Assembly: GCA_012514045.1 (NCBI GenBank)
Contig: JAAZBA010000010.1
Location: 1-26,681 of the forward strand
DNA length: 26,681 nt
Source: Clostridiales bacterium
GTDB taxonomy: Bacteria > Bacillota > Clostridia > Oscillospirales > QAMX01
Direction of reading: 5' to 3'
The stretch's first letter is position 1, and each line of letters starts with the position of its first letter. Position numbers and translations under genes: made by a program. Shown one piece after another: positions 7,217 through 14,173 of the stretch. A model generated the notes under the pieces. The model searched no databases. It had not been told where the DNA came from and saw only the letters and a program-made list of their open reading frames with translations.

Positions 7217-8698
7217 TTAAGCGCCGACCCAATCGGTGTTGTATATCGGCGCCAGCGCGTCTTGTATCGCTCTGTAGCGGCGAAGCATATTACAATATAT
7301 AATATGGTTTTCCATGTCGGGGATTACCGTGTCCGCCGTGACAACGCATTTGTCCACAGCGTCACCGTATGATGAAAACACTCCGCAGGCTACCCCCGCC
7401 AGCATAGCCGAGCCTAAAGATGAATCGCTTGACAGCGTAGTGCGCAGTTTTATCCCCAACGCGTCCGCCACGATCTGCCGCCACAGCTTTCCCTTCGCTC
7501 CGCCTCCGATAAGCGTCGCGGAGCCCGAGGAGGGGATATCAAGGCTGTCAAGGTAGTTTTTGCATTCCATAAGCGACATAGCCACGCCTTCAAGCACCGC
7601 CCTGGCGTAATGTCCTCTCGTATGGGTGGAGCCCATGCCTGTAAAAGATGCTCTCAGGGCAGGATCGGCGTAGGGGGTAAGCTCACCGTTGAGATAGGGG
7701 TGGTACATAAGTCCCTCGCAGCCGGGGCTCACTTCTGACGCCTCCCTGTCAAGCGTGGCGTAGTCCGAGCCGAAAGTGTCCCTGAAATAGCGATATGAAG
7801 CCGCCGCGGCTTTTGTCGCGGTGCCGGGGTACCAGAGGCTTTCAACCACATGGGAATAGTTGACAAGATGACGGTTCGGGTAAGGTCTGTCGGTGATGAC
7901 GCATATCCTGCCCGCGGTGGCAAGCTTTACGGTGCGGTCTCCTCTTGCTATGGCGCCGGAGGCGAAAACCTCAAGGGCTGTGTCCGTAGTGCCGCATATA
8001 ACCGGGGTACCCTCGACAAGCCCCGTAAACGATGATGCCTCTTTTGTCACCTTGCCCGCCGAATCAGTGGGTCGGCACAGGGGCGGGAGAATATCCTTTT
8101 CGATGCCCGCCATGGATATAAGACTATCGTCCCAACGTCCGTTACGGCAGTCGAACAGCATGGAGCCCTGAGCCTCGATATAGTCGGTCATGTACTCTCC
8201 GGTGAGGAAGAACCTTATGTAGTCCTTCTCAAAAAATACCCTCCTTGCCCGCTCAATCGTCTCCGGCTCGTGCTCCCTCAGCCAGCATATCATAGGAAGA
8301 GTCCATATTGTGTCCGGCTTGTGGAAGGTTTTTTCCAAAATCTCCTCTCCGTGGCGTTCCTCAAGCTTCCGTGACTGATCGCGGCTTCGGCTGTCCGTCC
8401 AGTGTATGGCGTCGCGGATAGGGGAATTGTCCCCGTCGGTCATGAGGAAAGTATGGGTAGCGGAGTCTATCGCCAGGCACAGAATGCTCGAAGGCTCAAT
8501 ATCAGATTTTTCCAGGATTTCGCGCGTCACATCACGAAGGGAGGAAATCCAGTCCTCCGGCGACTGCTCACGCATATCCGGTTCGGGACAAAGGGTGGGA
8601 TACTCGCTTGTAGCCTCAATGACAATGCGCCCCGAGGTGTCAATCAGTGTACCCTTAGCAGATGTCCCGCCGAAATCAATACCCAGCAGGTAATTCAT
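7217..8698 (-). CDS. FGGY-family carbohydrate kinase (xylulokinase-like)
   Basis: This 493-residue FGGY kinase should phosphorylate a ketose, sugar alcohol or sugar acid with ATP. It starts with the phosphate-binding MNYLLGIDFGGTSAKG (D8) and has AIDSATH near residue 77, HWTDSRS near 99 and GTTDTALEVFASGA with the probable catalytic base D239. A late LIGGGAKGKLWRQIVADALG is the classical C-terminal FGGY signature. Xylulokinase and gluconate kinase-like members share this pattern, so the substrate is not fixed. The ATG at 8698 has AAGGAG eight bases upstream. The longer frame to 8818 runs into non-conserved sequence and is rejected. It follows the IolB-like gene after a 275-base gap holding a dispersed repeat and precedes the Etf fusion by 14 bases. 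Confidence 0.88.
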   Translation of the reverse strand: MNYLLGIDFGGTSAKGTLIDTSGRIVIEATSEYPTLCPEPDMREQSPEDWISSLRDVTREILEKSDIEPSSILCLAIDSATHTFLMTDGDNSPIRDAIHWTDSRSRDQSRKLEERHGEEILEKTFHKPDTIWTLPMICWLREHEPETIERARRVFFEKDYIRFFLTGEYMTDYIEAQGSMLFDCRNGRWDDSLISMAGIEKDILPPLCRPTDSAGKVTKEASSFTGLVEGTPVICGTTDTALEVFASGAIARGDRTVKLATAGRICVITDRPYPNRHLVNYSHVVESLWYPGTATKAAAASYRYFRDTFGSDYATLDREASEVSPGCEGLMYHPYLNGELTPYADPALRASFTGMGSTHTRGHYARAVLEGVAMSLMECKNYLDSLDIPSSGSATLIGGGAKGKLWRQIVADALGIKLRTTLSSDSSLGSAMLAGVACGVFSSYGDAVDKCVVTADTVIPDMENHIIYCNMLRRYRAIQDALAPIYNTDWVGA

Positions 8699-8804
8699 TA
8701 TATATTCTCCTTGTGTGGTGGTAATTAGAGGATATGATATATTTTTATCCCCATTATTCTGCAGCACATATCTAAAAGACTGCGATGTCGGCAAGAGCAT
8801 CCTC

Positions 8805-8823
8805 CCCCCTTTAGACAAGGGGG
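8805..8823. repeat. C/G-rich hairpin in the gap before the FGGY kinase
   Basis: CCCCCTT (8805-8811) and AAGGGGG (8817-8823) form a perfect 7-bp stem around TAGAC. It lies in the 275-base gap between the IolB-like gene and the FGGY kinase, upstream of repeat copy B. Neither strand has a following U-tract. It could stabilise or partly terminate the operon transcript. Confidence 0.4.
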
Positions 8824-8885
8824 TAAGAGCACGGACTTTTTATTCTAAGTGTGCAGAAGGGATAATATTCCTATTCCTCTCGTCT

Positions 8886-8966
8886 ACGCACTGCAAGCAG
8901 TGCTGGGGAAAACCCGACGCATTCATACGTCACGCAAGTATGCGTCACGCAGACCCGGAGGGGGAT
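8886..8966 (+). repeat. Dispersed repeat, copy B (plus orientation)
   Basis: It is the inverted partner of 3590-3656. It begins at the palindrome GCACTGCAAGCAGTGC (8888-8903) and ends at GGGGGAT, only 7 bases from the stop codon of the IolB-like gene (8974-8976). It contains two tandem copies of a 15-base unit ending in GCGTCACGC or ACGTCACGC, where copy A has one. Copies A and B lie 5.3 kb apart in opposite orientation and enclose FGGY kinase, Etf fusion, nagB and nagA. Confidence 0.8.
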
Positions 8967-8973
8967 CTCTCCG

Positions 8974-9765
8974 TTACTTCGTCTGCCACTCCTGCTCGGG
9001 ATCCAATGTCAAGAAGAATCCGCGATTGTCGCAGGACATCATCCAAAGCAGATATCCCGTATATCCGGGAGCCACGCAGCAGGGGTGGTAGCCTCTGGGG
9101 ATCTCCACTATATCTCCGTTTCTTACGGCATAGGCTTCGTCCAGCTCACGGTCGGCGGTGTACACCTGCTGAATGCCGTAACCGGTATCCTTGTCGTATT
9201 CATAATAGTATATCTCTTCAGCAAAGCCTTCATTCGGCATGTTGTTTTCGTCATGCTTATGTCCGGGGAAGGAGGACCACTGGCCGCCGCGGATGAAATT
9301 CTCACCCACATAAATTCTGTCGCATTCCATGCGCTCGTCCACAAGGAAATGAGCCTCACGCTCAAAGCCCGGCTTGCCCAGGTTCTTTACGACGATATCC
9401 TCCGGTGTGATGAGCTTTACCTTGTGGTCATTTGACGCTTCGCATCTCGCCATGATGATTTTAAGGTCCGTTTCAGCCTTTATTGTGTAATCCACTCTCC
9501 TGGGAAGATACAGCGCGTATGCTTTCCCCTCGAATACGCTCATTCTCTTGCCCACAGACTCAAAGGAGAAGGAACCCCCTTCAATGGAGCATACCCCGGA
9601 GAGAATAGTGAACACATACTCATACTCTCCGGTCTGTGAAGTAAAACTCTGGCCGGCGGAGAGCTTGAGGGCGTCAATTTCCAGAGCCTCGCAGGCGGAG
9701 TTTTCGCTTCTGAACAGCTCGACGCAGCCGTCCTTGTTGTAATCCCAATGTCTTTTATAGCTCAT
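8974..9765 (-). CDS. IolB/KduI-like cupin isomerase
   Basis: This 263-residue double-cupin protein resembles 5-deoxy-glucuronate isomerase (IolB). The second cupin carries SSFPGHKHDENN with metal ligands H169 and H171, then EEIYYYEY (E184) and IPRGYHP (H227), the canonical metal set. IolB converts 5-deoxy-glucuronate to 2-deoxy-5-keto-gluconate in inositol breakdown, and KduI relatives isomerise uronate-derived ketoses. ATG 9765 is chosen over 9771 because AAGGAG lies 7 bases before it and only 1 base before the other. The gene overlaps the end of the upstream PfkB gene by 11 bases. PfkB kinase and class II aldolase precede it, giving an IolC-IolB-IolJ-like trio. The upper inositol genes iolG, iolE and iolD are absent from the window, so an unusual substrate is possible. 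Confidence 0.85.
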   Translation of the reverse strand: MSYKRHWDYNKDGCVELFRSENSACEALEIDALKLSAGQSFTSQTGEYEYVFTILSGVCSIEGGSFSFESVGKRMSVFEGKAYALYLPRRVDYTIKAETDLKIIMARCEASNDHKVKLITPEDIVVKNLGKPGFEREAHFLVDERMECDRIYVGENFIRGGQWSSFPGHKHDENNMPNEGFAEEIYYYEYDKDTGYGIQQVYTADRELDEAYAVRNGDIVEIPRGYHPCCVAPGYTGYLLWMMSCDNRGFFLTLDPEQEWQTK

Positions 9766-10672
9766 AATCATTCTCCTTAAGGAATTTTATAACTGTTTCT
9801 TTCTTCGGTACGCTCTGCCTCGCTCCTATCCCGGTACATTTCAGCGCCGCCACTGCGCTTGAGAAAAAGCAGCACTTCATGGGATCATACCCGGAAAGCA
9901 CCCCGTGAGCAAAAGCCCCGTGGAACACATCTCCCGCTCCGTTGGAATCCACCACCTCCACCTTATAGCAGGGGTAGTATTCATAGATTTCGCCGTCAAA
10001 GTACACTCCTCCGTCCATGCCGCAGGTTACAACTACGTACTTCGGGTGATATCTGTCGTACAAAATCTTCGCCGCATTTTTTACATTGTCGCAGCCCGTG
10101 TGCCACAGCGCGTACTCCATGGAGGGGATCAGGATATCCGTAAGGGATAGAAGTCTATCGACGTTTTCATACATGCCGCCCGCGTCATAAAGCACAATTG
10201 TGCCCGATTCACGGGCGATCTCCGCCGCCTCGACCGCGGCGTCCATCTCGTTTCCGTCAACCATAAGGATATTCGCGTCACTTATTGCCCGCTTCGCTTT
10301 TTCGTCAAGGACAAGGGGCGGCAGATTGCCCTTGTCAAGAATACATGTGCGGGTAGCATCCCGCTCGCTCAAGAGCACATACGCCACAAAGGAGGCGCAG
10401 CCCTCTTTTACCGTGACACAGTCGGTGGACACGAAGTATTTTTTAAAGTCATCAAGGAGGAATTTCCCGCCGTTGTCATCGGACAGCACGCCGATAAAGC
10501 CAGTGGCAGAGCCTAAAACCGAAGCAGCCACAAGTCCGGTAGCCGCGGGCCCTCCTCCCGAAAGCTTGGAAGAAAAAGCCTTGAGTTTTGTGTCCTCCTC
10601 GGGATAATAGGGCAGCGATACAAGAGTATCCATTACGCAAGCCCCGATACCCACAATTTGCGGTTTTTTCAT
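9755..10672 (-). CDS. PfkB-family sugar kinase
   Basis: This 305-residue PfkB/ribokinase-type enzyme is ATP-dependent and phosphorylates a sugar or sugar-acid hydroxyl. Signature 1 is visible as LSGGGPAATGLVAASVLG (about residues 37-54) and signature 2 as DSNGAGDVFHGAF (242-254) with catalytic D248. The usual TTGAGD is SNGAGD here, a mild variant. Next to an IolB-like isomerase and a class II aldolase it could be an IolC-like 5-dehydro-2-deoxygluconokinase. A phosphofructokinase- or tagatose-phosphate-kinase-like role feeding the aldolase is equally compatible. The start has a strong GGGAGGT site. It overlaps the next gene by 11 bases, which places that gene's ribosome binding site inside this one. 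Confidence 0.87.
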   Translation of the reverse strand: MKKPQIVGIGACVMDTLVSLPYYPEEDTKLKAFSSKLSGGGPAATGLVAASVLGSATGFIGVLSDDNGGKFLLDDFKKYFVSTDCVTVKEGCASFVAYVLLSERDATRTCILDKGNLPPLVLDEKAKRAISDANILMVDGNEMDAAVEAAEIARESGTIVLYDAGGMYENVDRLLSLTDILIPSMEYALWHTGCDNVKNAAKILYDRYHPKYVVVTCGMDGGVYFDGEIYEYYPCYKVEVVDSNGAGDVFHGAFAHGVLSGYDPMKCCFFSSAVAALKCTGIGARQSVPKKETVIKFLKENDYEL

Positions 10673-10738
10673 AATTACCTCCCGTATCTTATGTATTTAA
10701 ATGCTTATAACCGAGACGGTTTTTCCTAGAGCAGGGGA

Positions 10739-11578
10739 TTATGCCTTTCCGGCGGAGCCCACAAGAGCGATTTTCCTCTTTCCCAGCTCCTTTACCCTCT
10801 CGATCGGCTTTTTCATAAACACATCAACGGCGATGTGGCGGTTTTTGTCGCTCAGCGTCTCCAGCGTACCGGAGGCAAAGTGGACGCAGACGTCGGTGCC
10901 GATGTTCATCTTGCACACACCAGCGGCGATGGCGCTTCTTACCTGCTCATCAGGGATACCAGTACCGCCATGGAGCACCAGAGGCACATCGCCCGTCCTC
11001 TTTCTTATCTCCTTTACCCTTTCAATGTCAAGGCAGGGAGTTTTTTTGTAATGACCGTGGGCGTTGCCGATAAGCACAGCAAAGGCGCATACACCGGTAC
11101 GTTCTACAAATTCGCCCGCCTCATCGGGATCAGTGAAATCACCCATACGCTCATCGTTTGCGCTGCCCACATGCCCCAGTTCTCCCTCGACCGCCACTCC
11201 GACAGCGGCGCAGGTGTCAACCACCCGCTTTGTGAGGGCTACGTTCCCCTCAAAATCATGTGTGGAGCCGTCGATCATAATGCCCGTGGCGCCGTAGCGC
11301 AGAGCCTTTATAACCTCGCTCTCCGAGGGACCGTGGTCAAGGTGGAAGCATACGGGGACGTTTGCCGTCTCCGCCGCCTTAAGAATGACCGGGGCAAGGT
11401 ATAGCCCTATATCCTCATTTATGAGCCTGGGATAAAGCTGGAGAATAACGGGGCTCTTTTCTTCCTCCGCCGCGGCTATAATGCCCATAACCGTTTCAAT
11501 ATTGTATACGTTGAACGCGGGCACGCAGTAGGAGCGGTCCCGGGCGTCGTTTATCATTGTCTTAAGTGAGTACAGCAT
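10739..11578 (-). CDS. Class II (zinc) ketose-bisphosphate aldolase
   Basis: This 279-residue class II aldolase belongs to the FbaA/GatY/KbaY/IolJ family, which cleaves a ketose (bis)phosphate to dihydroxyacetone phosphate plus an aldehyde. It has FHLDHG with catalytic D81 and zinc ligand H82, EGELGHVG (E133), GNAHGHY (H174), LVLHGGTGIP (H203) and the phosphate-binding MNIGTDV near N225. Length and motifs are complete. The ATG begins 3 bases after the Fe-S protein stop. With the following PfkB kinase and IolB-like isomerase it forms a kinase-aldolase-isomerase block like the lower inositol pathway or a tagatose-type route. The aldehyde product could be what the neighbouring redox genes handle. 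The exact substrate cannot be called. Confidence 0.88.
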   Translation of the reverse strand: MLYSLKTMINDARDRSYCVPAFNVYNIETVMGIIAAAEEEKSPVILQLYPRLINEDIGLYLAPVILKAAETANVPVCFHLDHGPSESEVIKALRYGATGIMIDGSTHDFEGNVALTKRVVDTCAAVGVAVEGELGHVGSANDERMGDFTDPDEAGEFVERTGVCAFAVLIGNAHGHYKKTPCLDIERVKEIRKRTGDVPLVLHGGTGIPDEQVRSAIAAGVCKMNIGTDVCVHFASGTLETLSDKNRHIAVDVFMKKPIERVKELGKRKIALVGSAGKA

Positions 11579-11581
11579 CTT

Positions 11582-12658
11582 TTAGTATTCCCCCAGTATC
11601 AGATTCTCAAGGGCAATTATCCCAATTTTATCCTGTTTGACGCTTTTGAGAGATACATATTCCCCCACGCTCTCGGTTATAATATATTTCGCGCCGATGC
11701 TTTCGGCGTTTGATATCCTCATCTCCGCTACCTTTTTGATCACGCGCCCCATGTAGCGTGACATGAGAATATTGCCGGCCCACACCGTCTCCTCGCCGTT
11801 CAGAAGAAACTCCCGAATGTAAGCGTACTTTGATACGATCTCCCTTATGGGCTCTGTCTCGCCCAGCTCCCTGGAAAGCTGGAAGGCATCCTGTATCGCC
11901 GCGTCCCGAAGTGTCTTTTCACCTTTCGCCAGCGGCGCCAGGAAAGAGGTAAATGTCACCGCCTCGCAGGAAAGCTCAATGCCCATTTCCCCAAAGGCGC
12001 GCTTAATCGTCTTGGCGTCAGCGGGATCGAAAATAACAACCTTTGTATAATTATTCATTATATCAGCGGCAGACTGCATAATATTCTTTGTCTCCTCCGC
12101 CGTTCCGATAAGAAAATCAAGATGCGTTCCGCAGTCGGGCTCGTCTTCAAGCACGGTAAAAGAGGGGGCATATTTCTCCATAACCCTCACCGCGTTTATC
12201 CCCTGAGCGGGAGCCATGTATCTCGCGTCCGTTCCGAGCCAGAGAAGGGTGTCTGTCTTTTCACCATGCTTAGATATTATTTCTTTGAGCTCGGGGCTTA
12301 TGTCCTCCTTGCCGTAGGCATTGCCCGTATCAAGGCAGTTGTCAATAAGGATGTTTATATATTCAGGAAGAGCTCCCGCAAGAGCGGCTTTAAGGCGCGC
12401 TTCTCTTGTAAACAACACCGGATCCCAGCCCGTGACACATGTATGGGCACAGGCTGAGCAGGTGGCGCATTCGTATATATTGTCAATTATCTCCTCAAGG
12501 GCTATGGCATCCCGGTTTACAAGGGAGATGCCCAGGGCTCTTGCCCTCGCCGTGTTTCTCTCCTGGCCGGTGGCGTTGCCTATAGGGCATATATGGTGGC
12601 ACATCCAGCAGAAACGGCAGGAATCCACATGCTTTTTGCTAAATTCCGTCATATTCAT
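11582..12658 (-). CDS. Two-cluster (Fe-S) protein, partner of FAD oxidase
   Basis: This 358-residue protein starts with two 4Fe-4S motifs: C14-x2-C17-x2-C20-x3-C24-P (in CRFCWMCHHICP) and C64-x2-C67-x2-C70-x3-C74 (in CATCSACAHTC). This layout is that of GlpC/GlcF-type subunits that pass electrons from a flavin oxidase. The C-terminal part resembles the CCG region, but the paired CCG motifs are not evident; only DCGTHLD is seen near residue 176. An AAGGAG site 7 bases before ATG 12658 supports the start. It begins 11 bases after the FAD oxidase stop and is probably its physical partner. It is cytoplasmic with no signal peptide. Fe-S function is secure and the redox partner is inferred from context. 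Confidence 0.85.
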   Translation of the reverse strand: MNMTEFSKKHVDSCRFCWMCHHICPIGNATGQERNTARARALGISLVNRDAIALEEIIDNIYECATCSACAHTCVTGWDPVLFTREARLKAALAGALPEYINILIDNCLDTGNAYGKEDISPELKEIISKHGEKTDTLLWLGTDARYMAPAQGINAVRVMEKYAPSFTVLEDEPDCGTHLDFLIGTAEETKNIMQSAADIMNNYTKVVIFDPADAKTIKRAFGEMGIELSCEAVTFTSFLAPLAKGEKTLRDAAIQDAFQLSRELGETEPIREIVSKYAYIREFLLNGEETVWAGNILMSRYMGRVIKKVAEMRISNAESIGAKYIITESVGEYVSLKSVKQDKIGIIALENLILGEY

Positions 12659-12669
12659 AGCTTTTCTCC

Positions 12670-14106
12670 TTATAATCCCAACTTGAACGGGTTCATTATG
12701 CCGTTGGGGTCAAGGGACTTTTTAAGGCCCTCGAACACCTGCATCGCCGGACCGTACTGTTCCTTCATAAACCTGCCCAGCTTGATGCCCACGCCATGGT
12801 GGTCATTGACTACGCCTCCGTTGGCGATAGCGGCGCGTACTCCCACGGACCACACCGCCTGATGAAGTCTCAGCGCCTCCACAGGATCAGCCGGCACATC
12901 CTTTCCGTCGATGATAAAGCGATCATAGAGCATTGTGCCCCACTCGTACCAGTGGGAGAAGTGGGCGATAAAACGGGCTTGGGGAAAGTTTGACTCCACA
13001 GCCTCTTTCATAGCCCAATATATCTTTTCGATCTTGTCGTATGGCGCGATTGTGTCCATTGTACCGAACATTTGGGGGATATCCATCATATGACCGGGGT
13101 AGAAGAAAGTGATCTTTTCTTTCCACCACTTTTCGCCGTACTCGCTGCCCAGATCCTCGGCTCCGTACTTGCCGAAGGTGTCAAGGAGAATCTTCCCCTC
13201 CACATCCACCAGCTCTTTAACGCCCTCATAGGCGATGTTCATGAAGGCGCCTTTTCGATCCACGCCGACGATCTTCTTTATAAGGCTCGAGGTCTCCGCC
13301 TGATCGTAGAGGCGCATGACCGAAGGCTTGAATTTCTGCAGCAGCTCACGGCCCGCCTTGATGGCGGAGGACAGATCGGAGAAAAGGAAGCCTCTGAAGC
13401 GTCTCACCTCCGGCTCGTCGTATATTCTCATCTGAGCCTTTGTGATAACGCCCAACGTGCCCTCGCTTCCGATGAATATCTGGTTTAAATCGGGGCCTGC
13501 GGCATGCTTCGGCGCAGGTGACGTCTCGATTATGTCGCCGTTTGGGAGCACGATCTCCATTTTCAGCACCATATCGTCGATTTTGCCGAACTTTGTGGAG
13601 CTTACGCCGATGCCTCTATGGGCAAGGAAGCCTCCCACCGTGGAGCAGGTAAGGCTTGAGGGGTAGTGCATTGTGGTCTTTCCCACCTCGTTGGCGGCGT
13701 ATTCCACATGCTTATACACGCAGCCGGTGCCGCACTCGATGTACATGGACTCGGTGTTGACATCGTATATTTTATTCATTCTCTTTGTGTCCAGCAGGAT
13801 GCCTCCGCACACGGGGACAGCGCCTCCCTGGGTGCCTCCGCCGGCGCCCCAGGTGGTGACAGGGAGTTTATAATAGTTTGCGATTTTCAGCACCTTTGAC
13901 ACATCCTCCGCGCACCCGGGACAGACTACGAAATCCGCCTCCGGCATACGGCATCCCCTGTCCGCCCACATGCGTGACAGCCAGTAGTAGTCCACGCTGT
14001 GGGTAACCTTGTCAATCACCCTTGTAGAGCAGTTTTCCCTCCCCACCGCGTCCTCAAGCTCGGTGAGTATCATGGCAAACAAGAATTTATTCATCTGATA
14101 TTGCAT
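12670..14106 (-). CDS. FAD-linked oxidase of the GlcD/alkyl-DHAP synthase type
   Basis: This 478-residue flavoprotein of the VAO family has an N-terminal FAD-binding domain (PF01565) with ADFVVCPGCAEDV, TTWGAGGGTQGG and GSEGTLGVIT, and a C-terminal FAD-oxidase domain (PF02913). The end carries NDHHGVGI (H436-H437) and LKKSLDPNGIMNPFKL, typical of glycolate/D-lactate dehydrogenases and alkyldihydroxyacetonephosphate synthases. FSHWYEWGTMLYDRF resembles the latter. In this setting, next to an Fe-S protein and sharing the array with an Etf fusion, a 2-hydroxyacid or sugar-acid dehydrogenase is more likely than ether-lipid synthesis. The start has AGAAGGAG 7 bases upstream. The gene lies 67 bases after the isomerase-like gene. 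Family call firm, substrate unknown. Confidence 0.87.
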   Translation of the reverse strand: MQYQMNKFLFAMILTELEDAVGRENCSTRVIDKVTHSVDYYWLSRMWADRGCRMPEADFVVCPGCAEDVSKVLKIANYYKLPVTTWGAGGGTQGGAVPVCGGILLDTKRMNKIYDVNTESMYIECGTGCVYKHVEYAANEVGKTTMHYPSSLTCSTVGGFLAHRGIGVSSTKFGKIDDMVLKMEIVLPNGDIIETSPAPKHAAGPDLNQIFIGSEGTLGVITKAQMRIYDEPEVRRFRGFLFSDLSSAIKAGRELLQKFKPSVMRLYDQAETSSLIKKIVGVDRKGAFMNIAYEGVKELVDVEGKILLDTFGKYGAEDLGSEYGEKWWKEKITFFYPGHMMDIPQMFGTMDTIAPYDKIEKIYWAMKEAVESNFPQARFIAHFSHWYEWGTMLYDRFIIDGKDVPADPVEALRLHQAVWSVGVRAAIANGGVVNDHHGVGIKLGRFMKEQYGPAMQVFEGLKKSLDPNGIMNPFKLGL

Positions 14107-14173
14107 GTGCTTTCTCCTTCTGTTGTTGTAGCTGTTGTGCGCAGCTGCTTTGCGCGGTCTCTCATTTCCTCGC

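Noticed and set aside
8880..8966. CRISPR array from the repeated CGTCACGC units
   Set aside because: Only two tandem 15-base units, no spacers and no cas genes. It is a short tandem duplication in a dispersed repeat.
8849..9091. Small open frames across repeat copy B
   Set aside because: Their peptides come from the dispersed repeat itself and recur with copy A. The repeat, not a protein, explains them.
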